The translations under genes and the position numbers were made by a program. The notes under the pieces were generated by a model. The model was not told the origin of the DNA and searched no databases. It saw nothing but the letters and a program-made list of their open reading frames with translations. Below, piece by piece: positions 48,698 through 59,925 of a stretch of DNA of 64,000 nt. Within the stretch, counting starts at the first letter, position 1. Each line of letters opens with the position of its first letter. Source of the DNA: Agelaius tricolor (taxonomy: Eukaryota > Chordata > Aves > Passeriformes > Icteridae); NCBI GenBank assembly GCA_023055355.1, contig JALJCS010000001.1:73077381-73141380 (forward strand), written 5' to 3'.

Positions 48698-49720
48698 TGT
48701 GGTGGGCTGGCCCTGGATGGACACTGGGTGCCCACCAAACTCCATCACTGCCCTCCTCAGCTGGGCAGAGCAGAAAAAAATGTAACAAAAGGCTTGTGAA
48801 GTATGGGCAGGGAGTGTTGTGGGCAAAACAGACTTGACTTGGGGAAATTGCTTTAATTTATTGCCAATCAAACCAGAGTAGGATAATGACAGATGAACCC
48901 AAATCTTAAAGCACTTTCCCACTCCTCCCCTTCTTTTGAGGTTTCACTCCTAATTTTCTCTACGTCCTTCCCTCCAGCAGCTCAAGGAGACTGAGAATGG
49001 GGACTATGGTCAGTTCATCACACGTTGTCTCTGTGGCTCATTCTCCTCGGGGGAGAACTCCTCACACTCTTTCCCTGCTCCAGTGTGGGGTCCCTGCCAC
49101 AGGAAAAGACCTCTACAAACTCCTTGAGTCCTTTCCAAAGGCTGCAGTTCTTGATGTGCTGCTCCATGGGGTGCAATTTTTCAGGAATAGGCTCCAGCAT
49201 TTGTCCCCCATGGGGTCACAGGTCCTGTCAGAAGCCTGTTCCAGCATGGACTTCCTATGGGGTCACAGCCTCCTTTGGGCATCCCCCTGCTCTTTTGTGG
49301 TGTTTCCCAGGGGCTGCAGGTGGATCTCTGCTCCCCTGTGGGCCTCCATGGGCTGCAGGGGCACAGCTGCCTCACCATGGATGGCACCAGGGACTGCAGG
49401 GGAATCTCTGCTCTGGCACCTGGAGCATCTCCTGCCCTTCCATCTGCACTAATATGGGGGTCTGCAGGGCTGTTGCTCACAATTCTCACTTCCCTCTCTG
49501 GCTGTAACTGAAAAGATGTTTTTGTCCCCTTTCTTGTCTCTGTTATCCCAGAGGTGCTTCCATCATCTTGGATGGGCCCAGCCTTGGCCAGCAGTGGGTC
49601 CATCCTGGAGCTGATCTGCACTGGCTCCGTTGAACAAGGAGGAATCCTCCACAGCTTCCCATAGAGACAACCCCTGTAAAACTCCCACTAGCAAAAGCTT
49701 TGTCATGGAAACCCAATACA
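48698..49720 (-). mobile_element. Solo LTR of an endogenous retrovirus, antisense
   Basis: Read on the minus strand it starts TGTATTGGGTTTCCATG at 49,720 and ends in CCAGCCCACCACA at 48,698. That gives the TG...CA ends and the sequence body of a common avian endogenous retroviral LTR of about 1 kb. Its centre holds degenerate internal repeats built on 'ccatggggtcacag' and 'ctgctccagcatgg' (roughly 49,080-49,400). No internal retroviral genes flank it. A target-site duplication is not clear. The frames of up to 160 codons inside are products of the internal repeats, not genes. Confidence 0.8.
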
Positions 49721-52002
49721 ACTGGTATCCTCTCCTGGGATTTCTTTCAAGGTCCACACCACAATTTATACTCCTAAGATCATGGGAAAATGCTGTGTTT
49801 CCTGAAGACAGCTCTTGGCATCCTCCAGTTGCGCTTGCCATACCTCTAGACAAGCACAAGCTGTGAACCATATCACACAGGACAGACATTTCAGGTGTTG
49901 GTGTCCAGCTGTCAACTGCATCCTTTTGTTTATGAGCTCGGAACAAGGGCACTAACAACATAGCCCAGGATGTCTGGAAGGAAGGATGACTGATATCGCA
50001 TGTTCAAAAGATTAACAGGTTTGGCAACGTAAGTTCTGTTTTACAAGTATTCCTGGAGGCTGAACACATCCCTAATTTTTTTACCTCGTACCACCATTAC
50101 AAAACACAGTGAAATCTCAGTGTTAAATATTTTGCTCTGTTATCAGCATTACATAAGGCTCTGGAATAAAGTCTCAAACAATTTCACTCACTTGTGTGTA
50201 CAGAGCAGTAAATGCATACAAATTCAAAAGGAAAAGGAGAAAAAATGCCCTCAAGAAAAGTATGAATGAGCTTGAAAAGGGCAAATAAATAGCAGAGACA
50301 TTTATATTGGTCTCTCCTACTGCTCTGAACAAAACAATTATGAGATAAGAGAGGCAAGAATGGGAGGAAATTCTTTCATTTTTCACGTTGGAAGTCCGAA
50401 GGATCCAATAGCCTGTTTATGAAGAGCAATAAAGAAGATACATGAACTCGGTAAAGATGTTGTTACAAATATATTGGCCTGTTTGGAAAGGCCGGGAGTT
50501 TGGGTTTTTGGGGACTTTTTTGTTGGTTTTTTTTTTTTTTTTTTTTGGTAGTGTTGCTGCTTTTTATAAAGAGCTATCAGCTAAGGTTTTAAGGGTGGAG
50601 GTTTTTTTGTTGATAGAGAATAACTGACAAGAACTGTTTGTTGTAAGTAGCAGAGAGGACTAATACTTTTATTTAGGACTTAGAAATAGTGTGAAAAAAA
50701 GGAGAATGGAATCTGGAATTTAATGAAGCTTACATAAGCAAATATAACCTTGGCCAGCTTTTAAACAAAGTTTAAACCAGCTATTCCTTGTTTCTAATGT
50801 GAAGGTTCAAAAACCAGAATGCATTTGCCTGGTACAAAAAAAAATGATGAGTGGTACTCAGAAGGGAGATTTATCACTCTCCCTGCTTTCTAGTCTGAAA
50901 TGTGTGTTCTTTTGTAATGGTGTGGGGAAGCCCATCTCTCCACCAGTTAAGAGATCATGTTCATTATGGCACTTTAAAAACAATAAAATTAATGTGTATA
51001 TTTTTTTTCCTGATTTTTCCCTCTCTTGTTTAAAAATAATGAAGTAATGTATTCCAGTGCAGAAATGTGAATTTGTTACCAGCCTACTAGTGACTGCATT
51101 ATCCTCTGGAAGAAAATCCAGGCTTAGGAACAATAGTAAGGTTTCTGCTACTCAGCCACTGTTCCCTCTACCAAGAAGCTTTTTTACTTAGCAAAATCTA
51201 GCAGTCTAAATAATGTGAGTGCTGCTATAAGTTTTACTAGTGCTGTATTTCGCCATCATAATTAGACATAAAAATGTTTAGACCAGAAATCTCTCCAAGT
51301 CAAGAAATAAAAAATTAAATAATTCTATAATCTTTAAAAATTTTTATTGGTGTAATAACCCCCTCTGGGGATTAAACCACCATTGCAAAGCCTGTGATTA
51401 AAGTTTCTCAGTCCTTATCATTTTTGAGTTCTGTTTTCAGTGGTTTATAAGTTTGCCAGACTATAATAACTTGGATTAAAACTTTCCAAAAATATGAAAA
51501 GCGCCTGTGTTTAGCTGAATATTTTAGGAAGCTTTAAAAAAGTGAATCAGCACTTTTTAAAACTGGGTCAGGGAAAATATGTTTTTCTGCCAATATTAAA
51601 ACAAAAATCTCACAGTTGTTTTATTAACAAGTTTTTCCCAGTTCCACTTTTAGTTGTTAATTCAGGCAAGGACTTGAAGTCTGGCAGATAGATTGCCTGT
51701 GTGTCAGGGAAGTGCTGTCCTTGCATACAGCTACCTCCTAAAGTAGGGTGCTAAAGATTTCAATCCCAGTGAGCAAGCTGGGTGAGTATAGGGGGCAGGC
51801 TGGGATCTGCTGCAGCATGAATGGCTGGGACATGAAGAGCAGCCGGAGGAGGAGAACAGACATAGCCATAGGGGTTAGGATTGGGAGCTCAGAGGTGGGT
51901 CTGTGCTTTGGAAGTGGAGAAAAGTAGAAAATCCTGTTTAAAAAAAGGGAAAGCTATGTGAACAATACCTGGAATCAGCAGAGGAGCACTGGGGGAGGTA
52001 TT
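49721..52002. other. No gene seen; AT-rich DNA
   Basis: Nothing was recognised except a poly(T) run at 50,527-50,546. Open frames are short and without support. Confidence 0.45.
50527..50546. repeat. Poly(T) tract, 20 bases
   Basis: An uninterrupted run of T after TGTTGG. No antisense retroelement body follows on the right, so it is listed as a simple repeat only. Confidence 0.9.
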
Positions 52003-52132
52003 TCATAGAATTGTGGAATCATAGAATCACAGAATGGTTTGGGATGGAAGGGAACTTAAAAATCATTTTATTCCAACCGCCCCCAACCACAGGCAAGGAC
52101 ACTTTCCAGTGGGCCAGGTTGCTCCAAACCCT
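52003..52132 (-). mobile_element. CR1 LINE, short 3' end, antisense
   Basis: It begins TCATAGAATTGTGGAATC and continues 'gaatggtttgggatggaagg' and 'gggccaggttgctccaaacc', the reverse complement of a CR1 3' end. The terminal octamer repeats are present in two to three copies. It is strongly 5'-truncated. Confidence 0.9.
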
Positions 52133-53409
52133 TTTGTACAAGGACAGCCTGTTACGCCTGCAGGTCAGTGCCAGGACACATGGAGTACTGCAGTTTATTT
52201 TGTTATATTTTTTTATCATAGGCCCTGGTACAGTTTTGGCCTGCATAAATCGTCACAGTCCCAAATGCTGCTCAGGTCCAGCGTTAGCCTGTGTCAGGGA
52301 CTGTTTGCAAGACATGTTTTTGTGTAGGTCCCCTGGTTTGGGGTGATGGGGAAGGTGTGCTGTGTTGAAATGAACCATCCCATTCCACCTGTCTTTAGTT
52401 GTAAACCATACTGGAAAAGAAACAAGCAAACAAACTTCATTTATTGCCCTTCATCTGCACTTAGAGGACAAAAAACAGGGACTACTGTCAGCTGGTGTCT
52501 TGCCTCTGCTGGCAGGCTCTGTAGAGCAGATCTCAAGGTTTTTGCCAGGCTGGAGCAGAGTACAGGAGGCAATGTGCTGCTGTGCTGTTTTACAGTTCTT
52601 TTAAAGACTCGAGTTCACAAATGCTTCAGAAGTTACATACAAAAAGAGCAACCCACAGGAAAAGAATATTTGGCTGCAAAAGGGAGATGATGTGGCAGGA
52701 GAGAGTGAAGGAGACCGTGCCAACCTAAGGATGGCTCTGACTCTCTCCTCTCTGCCATTTAGTCAGAGTTGCCTTAGGACAGCAGAAGTAGGCAAATGAG
52801 CTGCAGCCCTCAGGAGACACCCTGAGGAGTCTGATGGGCGTGTTGGCCACAAGCTCTGTACTCCTGGAGCAGAGCTGGGCCCAGGGAGCTCCCTGGGCTC
52901 TATGCTTTTTGTTGGGATTGCTGCCATGGGCTCACAACCTCCTGGCAGGGCTTACTTCAGGCACTGAGGGAATGGACCACAAAATGAGTGGCCAATAAAT
53001 AAGAGAGTGGGTTGGTTCTTGGTTACTTGGGCTTGGCATCTTCTCCAAAAGCCTTCCCTAGGCTGCACAGAGATCAACAATTGACTGTGAATGCACATGT
53101 AAATAATATGGTTGGGAGCTGACCCAAAGAGGTGCTGCCCTAGGAGTCCTTTGGCTCATTATATTCGTGAAATACCCCAGAGGAGAGATGTTATATTTCA
53201 AAATTTCTGAGCAGTCTAAATGGGTGTTTATCTAGTTTAAGGAGAACTAGCTTTAAGTGCTAAAGCAGTGGTGGCCCAGGATAGATTGCATGGTGTGAAT
53301 CAGTATTTTGTAAACTTTATTAACTGTAAGGTGTTTCCACATAAAAGTTTGTGAATCCAGAGATGGATTTCAGCTTTGCTTAAGGATAAGTTGGGGGGGG
53401 GTTTGCTTG
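52133..53409. other. No gene seen
   Basis: No repeats or exons were recognised. The open frames at 52,343-52,690 and nearby lack splice support and known domains. Confidence 0.4.
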
Positions 53410-53449
53410 TTTTGTTTTGTTTTGTTTTGTTTTGTTTTGTTTTGTTTTG
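53410..53449 (+). repeat. (TTTTG)8 microsatellite
   Basis: Eight exact TTTTG pentamers, continuing to 53,460 with imperfect TTG/TTTTG units and followed by G and T runs to about 53,491. A run of nine G lies just upstream, ending near 53,401. Confidence 0.95.
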
Positions 53450-53491
53450 TTGTTTTGTTGGGGTTTTTTTGTTGTTGTTTTTTTTTTTTTT

Positions 53492-56400
53492 CTTTTCCTT
53501 TATAAAAATCCAGATATTCCAATCAAGCTGTAGGTTAATCTATTTCATGTATGCCCAAAACCAGAACCTTTTCCACTTTGGTACATGTTTTTGTTTTGTG
53601 GATAGTTTGTGACAAAATTTGCTGAAGTCTCCAAGAGCAGTAGAATAGAATAAAAGATGACAGAGGAGATGAAGCAAGGAGGCAGGAAGAGAGACCCTAT
53701 TGCTTGCAGTGATGGGTGGAAATGAAAGGGTTTGGACAGCAGGTCTGTGCTTCAAGAGGAAAGATCTTACCTTTCCTTCACTTTCCTTAGATATTTGTGA
53801 GCAAGATAACATTGTGGATGAGGCTGGAGTATAAGCAAAGCAAATGAAATATTTTTGTTTCTGATGATGATTGAATAGGTCTTCTTATTTCCAGCAAAGT
53901 GGGAGGACATCAGCACAGATACAGAATGGTTTTGGATATTGATAACACATCTGTGCTATTAGTGCCAGTATTGCTTTGGGTTAATTTTACCTGTTGGTGG
54001 GGTTTATGTCTCCTCTGACAAAATGGGGACAGCAGTGTCATTCCCATCTATTTGGATTTCTAATTATAAATTATTAACTCAGATCTTGGGTGCCTGTTGT
54101 GTGTGTGCATGTGCATGCCTGTGCGAACACATCTGACCATCTTTCGCATCAAATCCGAAATCAGAACACTTCTGAATTATTTAAGATTAAAGTACAGTAG
54201 CAATATTTTTTGAAATGTAGTTGTGCATAGAAAGGACTATAGTGCCAGAAGTGACAGCAGAAGAATTAATGCTTTCTCCAGGCCCTTTTTATCTTAAAAA
54301 TGATTGACAAAGTAATTTTCTTCTTGTACTTTAATAGAAGTGTATACATTATACACACCAACAAATCCTCACTGGGCCAATTACACATCATATGACTTAT
54401 CTTGTCACGGCACCTAATATCCAAACAATAAATTAAAAGGTATGCTTTATATGCAAATTTGCATATGAGGATGTTTTCCAGTCCCCAGACTCAATTGTCT
54501 TATGAACACTACAACATACAAGAAAAAGAAACAAGCTGGCTAGGATTTGTGACTAATAAAACCTGCCTGGTGGAACGAACTGCATCTGTATGACTTACAA
54601 GGGTGTGCTGTATAAGTAACATTTGTTTTACATATTGAAATTATATTGGGAGATGAAATACTGAGCAAATATTGAGGCGCTTCCTTTCACACAAGATATT
54701 CTGCACACATGCAAAGCTATATATATGCAACGCAATATTTTTGATACCTATTCATACCACTGTGCAATGTAAGGGGACCTTTCCATAAAGGAGAATCTCA
54801 CTTGTTTTTCATTTTCAAGTGAGGATTTAATGGAAGGTGGAAATGCCAAAATTTGCTTGCATCCTGATGGTACCTGCTGGACTTTTAGAAACCTTTGATT
54901 AGATCTGAATGTATGGTTTCTTAGAATTATTCTGGTCTAAAGGCACAGGCACAGTTCTAGGTTTTTCCTCAATGAGGGATATCAGCCTGATTTGTCCTAA
55001 ACTAAACAGTTTAATAACCTGGAGGCAAAATGGAGGAATTCATCTTTGTTTCCGCTGCCTAAACACATTTGTTCACAGCATCTAATGCAACAGGTGTAGC
55101 ATTCCTCCCATCTTCTGTTGTGGAATGACCCATACATTGCAGAGAGCAACTTCATTGAAGGAATGACCTCCCTGTGGACACGGGGAGGTGATGGATTATT
55201 GTCATGGTTCTGCACTTCTGCAGGCTTGGGTATTGCAAGAGCCTGAGGGGAAAAAAGCTGTTCAAAATAATGGAGCCGAGATGGTTGTGCTGGAGGGAAA
55301 TGGGGAAAAGATTGTGGCCTCTGAAAAACAGTCCATTTCCCTTTCCCCTCTTTGGCAGTGAATTATCCCACTGATCCTCCCCCGAGTTGCTGGTGAATTG
55401 CAGTTTAGTCCTTTGTGAGTCTGTGAGTAGAATGAACCACTTAGGTGCAGTCCTGGTGGTCAGATAGATTGCCTAAAAGTCAATAACTTGTTGACCAAGT
55501 TTTTGGGGTATGCATGAGAGAAAAAGTATGCAGCCATTTGGTACTGAAGTTTGGACTTTGCTGAGGAAACATAGAAGCCCAGCTACCATATCCCCCTTCT
55601 TATCAATAAGCACTCTAGAGGGCCAGCCACAACAGATTAATCTTCTTATTCTTGCCCCTTTAGTTGATCCAGTCTGCTAGCTCAGACTCAAAATGGGTTT
55701 TGAGCCTTGCAGTTGTTTTAGACTGGTCAGATGAATTCTTCTGGGTCTAAATGTTTTATTTAAACTACTGCTTTCACAGCTTCAGGCCTAATCATTTCAG
55801 TGGAGAAGGATCTAGAAATAATTAGTTGAAATTAGTTGGCCTGGCCACTTAGTTCCCAACATTTTGTTGTTTCCTCAAAACTGCAACAAATACAGGCTGA
55901 GCCTGAGTGATGCATATGAGACCTCACTTTTCATGAATCATAGATCAGCATAGCTTGAGCTCCATTTTAACAGAGCCAGAAAAGGAAAATGTGGCCAACT
56001 GATAGACCTCCTTCAAGGTGCAAAGGAATATGTGATGCTGGTATTAAAGAAGAAATAAATGAAGAGGTTTTGCTTTATGTGCCATCAGAGAGAAGAAAAA
56101 ATGGAAAGGAAAAGTGTCAATAAACTCCTGTATTTTGGCAAGCATTTTAAAGGTTGATGGTGTTGCTATCTAGCTTTAGACACCAACGTTTGGATCTTGA
56201 GTTATGAGATGAATAACAAGCCTCTTCTGCTGATCAGTAGAGAGTTAAACATTCTTGCAAAGGATGAATCTACATGGCAGCTGATTTGAGGTGCTCTTCA
56301 GAAAAATCACACTTTCTCCAGCATCAGTAGTGAGAGGCTTGGATGACAAGCCTTGTACAAGCTTGGGCTCCTCCAGCAAGATGTCTGACTTCATAACAGG

Positions 56401-58519
56401 TGAATATCACCAAAGACTTCAAGTATTTAAGGCCAGACTTAAAGAGGAGCTCTGGACCTTCCTATTTGTAATGCGAACCACTGGATCAGAACGAGAATCC
56501 GTGTCAGGTCCTACAGACATTAATTTATGATGTTAGCTTCCAACACTTAATTGAGGGCAGTAAATAGAGTTATGTTGCTAACTCTGCAGTGTGTCACTTT
56601 CTTATTGCACCATTGACTTTGACCATCAGTCAGTTACGAGATTGTGAAATCTCATTCCATTGCGCTTGGCAAGGATAACATATTTTTGTTTCTTGTGAGA
56701 GCACTGTAGAATTTATGATGCCTTTTGCACTTAATTTTTTTACTTTTAAGGTTTGGTATTTTTAGCCAAATTTCCTAAGGAAATGAAATTGATGCCACGA
56801 TGCTGTCTGTCAGCTCCCTCATAACTTCTGAACCTGGGGGCCAGTACCAACTCTATTTGACAGAGGAGTAAAGGTTTCAAAGATACTACATTCCTACAAA
56901 TTTTGTGAAAATCAACAGCTTTGTAGATGTTTATATATCTTTGCTCCAGCTGAAGTCATGTCAAGGAGCATTCAACCCATGGTTTATTTGTTCCATCTGG
57001 CAATGGCCAATTGGACATTCCCTGTGCAGAAATGCTGAACTAATCACAGCCCAAGTTAAATTTCACCTCCCTATTAGGCAAACAAAGTTGAGAAAGAGGG
57101 TCTGAAGGTGGCTCTGGGAAATTGAGAGGCATATTTTCATGTAAGAAATGGTGGGAATTGTAGTAGTGGTATGTTTCAGGAGATAAGGAGGAGAAGCAAA
57201 TAATCTGATGGGAGGGGTTTTGGAACCATGTCACTGTGAAATTCATTATTCAACAAACTTCTCATTCTCCTGTGTTTTATATTGTGTAATAAACTGAAGT
57301 TATATATACTGATGGCTTAAAAATGGGGTAGGAAGGACAATCACTGGAATAGAATGAGGTGCAAAATTCTAACAGTTGCATGTTTGTAATAAAAAAAAAC
57401 TTAAGGAATATGCTGCAAGCAAATTTTTACAATGATCCAATGATCTACTGGTCTATCATCTTTTCATTAGCCATAGATGAAATTAATTAGCAAATGATCC
57501 ATATGGAAAATAATTCCTATTAGGTTTTGCTTATTCTTTTGCCTCCAGTAATGATCTCTCATAAGTTTTCTAACAGTGGCATGTTAGGATCAGAGGAACA
57601 GCAGCACAGAACCTGATAAATTATTAGTCTGTTCCAGTATCCACACTCCAAAAGCCATCATAATGAGATACGTCTAGGGAGGATGCAGCTAATCTCCTAA
57701 TGAATAACTGTAACAAGCAGACCTTTGGGGAGATTTCTGCTTAACCCCAAACAGTCAGCGGTGTGCTTGTGCCCTGCAGCAAGAGGGCTTATGTCCATAA
57801 TGAATCTATATTTCATTTATTTGGCTGTGGACAGTCTCATTAATATAATTGCAATAACTCAATGTTGGGGTTAAAAAAAAATGAGAAGAAAATGTAGGAA
57901 AGAAATTTTTAGTGCTCATGGAGCACAAGGGTAGAAAAATTGGAGTTTGCAGATGTGACAAAAACACCAGCATCTAATAAAATTGCTTTTATTAGCTTAA
58001 TTTGCCACATATAGCGCAAATATTTAACTTGAATGAGGCATGAATTAGTAGAAAAATATGTGCAGTGCCATTTGAAGTGCTATACTTGAATAAAATAATG
58101 TATATCTTTTCATATGCAGTCCTTGAAGTCACACTACATACATCTTTAATTTCTTCAATTAAGAAAAAAATGAACAAATGGAGTTAGATTTTAATTATTC
58201 ATAGTTCATTTGAGAAAAATCTTTCTAAATGAGAGGAAGGAGAGTTGTGCTATCTATCACGTTGAGAAGAAGAAGAGAGAAAATTCACTTTATGAACTAT
58301 TTGACAATGCAAAAGCTTCTGCCTTCACTTAGGTGCTGCACTCTGACATGTAAAGGGAGAACCATCTCAGGAAGGACTGTTTAGGAGCCATATCATGGAA
58401 ATTGCACCAAAAAATTCAAAACTGCTCCTTGGCAAGTAACCACACCACACATCTGCTAGAATCCTACTGAGAGGATTACTGCAGGCATGTCCTTTAATCC
58501 TATTTTTGAGAAGAAGGGA
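53492..58519. other. About 5 kb of gene-poor, repeat-poor DNA
   Basis: No gene is supported. The parts at 54.2-54.8 and 57.4-57.9 kb are AT-rich with many TAAT/ATTA and TGATTGACA-like words and no repeats, as in candidate conserved non-coding elements. At 56,312-56,398 an AG and a donor-like ACAG|GTGAAT bracket a short frame containing KMSDFITG, but nothing confirms an exon. Confidence 0.4.
54449..54466. promoter_or_regulatory. Palindromic double octamer motif (POU/Oct-type)
   Basis: ATATGCAAATTTGCATAT is a perfect 18-bp palindrome. It contains the octamer ATGCAAAT (54,451-54,458) and its inverse ATTTGCAT (54,457-54,464) overlapping by two bases. POU-domain factors bind the octamer and can dimerise on palindromic variants. 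It sits in AT-rich, repeat-free DNA that could be an enhancer. Binding is inferred from the motif alone. Confidence 0.5.
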
Positions 58520-59925
58520 ATATATGGAGCTGCCCTATTAGATCAGACTTAGGATCCATTCAGACCATCTTTGGCTAATGGCCAAAGCCAGCTGGATCAA
58601 TGTTCCCCCATGTGGGAATGCTGCAGGAGAGGTTCAAGGATGTCTATAATCACCAGAGTTTGATTTAAACCTTGGAATATTCAATCCTTCTAGCATACTT
58701 TGCCAGGCTCTTGAAAGAAGGGACATTTTTGTTGTCAGTAAGAAAGCTGGTTTGTCTTTGGGTTTTACGGGGCTATTGATCTCATGACTGCTTTGCTGCA
58801 GGGAGTAGCACAGTCTTATCATGTACTGGATGAAAAATTATTACTTTCTATCAGCTTTGAATTGATTATCTTTCATTTTCATTGAATGTCTCCTTGGCTA
58901 AGGAGAACAGAGCCAGGAATCTGCCTTTTTGAGCAAGTCATTATTTTATATGCTTTTGTGTAGGTTTTCTTGGTTTTCTAATTTGCAGAGTCAACAATCC
59001 CAGTCTTTTCAATCTGATTTTATGTAAGTGACCTCTGTGCTCTTAATGATTTTCAACCTGTCTCTGAACATGTAATTTTTAATAACTTTTTTTGAGATAA
59101 CAGGGTCTGTTTGGATACAAGATCATAATGGCACATCATTATTTCATATACCGGTATAAGGAATTTTCTTGTTATTAAATTGCATTTGCTTGTTTAATTG
59201 CAAGTGCAGTCTTTGTTACATGATCACAATTTCAACTGATCTCTTTCCTAACATAGTTTAAAGCAGTGTATGCTGTATAACTCAATTTCTTTCAGTTTGA
59301 TATGTATCACTTTCCATTTTTTAGTGGTGAACTTTTTGGTGTTCATTAAGCTAAAACCTGTATATGTTAAATTTCTTTGAGAATCCCTAAAATGGTAGCC
59401 AGATCTCAGTTATGTAAATTATATATTGTCATTTGCAAATTGATATACTTCACTGTTCATCTCCTGTTCCAGGTACTAACAGGTATGTTAAATAATGCCA
59501 GAGCAAATGTAAAATCTAAAGGCATCTGCTCTTAAATTTTTAACTTGGCCATTCATTCTAACTTTGTCTTCTGTCTCTTAGTCATTTTTTAATTCACAGT
59601 GGTACTTTGCCTCTGTATGACTTTCTAAGTTCAGGAGTACCATGTTGTTGGCAACCCTGTAAAAAACTTGGTGTAATCAAAGGAATATTTTCTCCTTTAC
59701 TGCTAATTTATCAACACATTCAAAGAATACCAATTGAGTAGTGAGGCATAGTTTCTCTCTGCAAAACTTGTGCTAATTAGATTTTTTTTTCTCGATTTAT
59801 AAAGAAACATGTTATTCTACATGAAATGATTATTTTAAAAAATTATCAAGTTATACCAGTGTATAAGTCCAGCCTTTTCTAAAGTATAGGTGCATTGTGT
59901 GCAATTCCACAAAAGTGTAATAGAG
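58520..59925 (-). mobile_element. Ancient, long CR1-type LINE remnant, antisense
   Basis: From left to right the plus strand follows the reverse complement of the CR1 type common in turtles and crocodiles. Matching words are, in order: 'gaccatctttggctaatggc'; 'ttttcattgaatgtctcctt'; 'cagtcttttcaatctgattt'; 'ctcttaatgattttcaacct'; 'atttgcaaattgatatactt' with 'cactgttcatctcctgttcc'; and 'cattcaaagaataccaattg' with 'gtgaggcatagtttctctc'. These cover the 3' UTR and the last part of ORF2. All reading frames are broken. Its age must exceed the young avian CR1 tails elsewhere in the window. Exact ends are uncertain. Confidence 0.7.

Noticed and set aside
48997..49621. Overlapping frames of up to 160 codons on both strands
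   Set aside because: They lie wholly inside the antisense LTR and come from its internal repeats.
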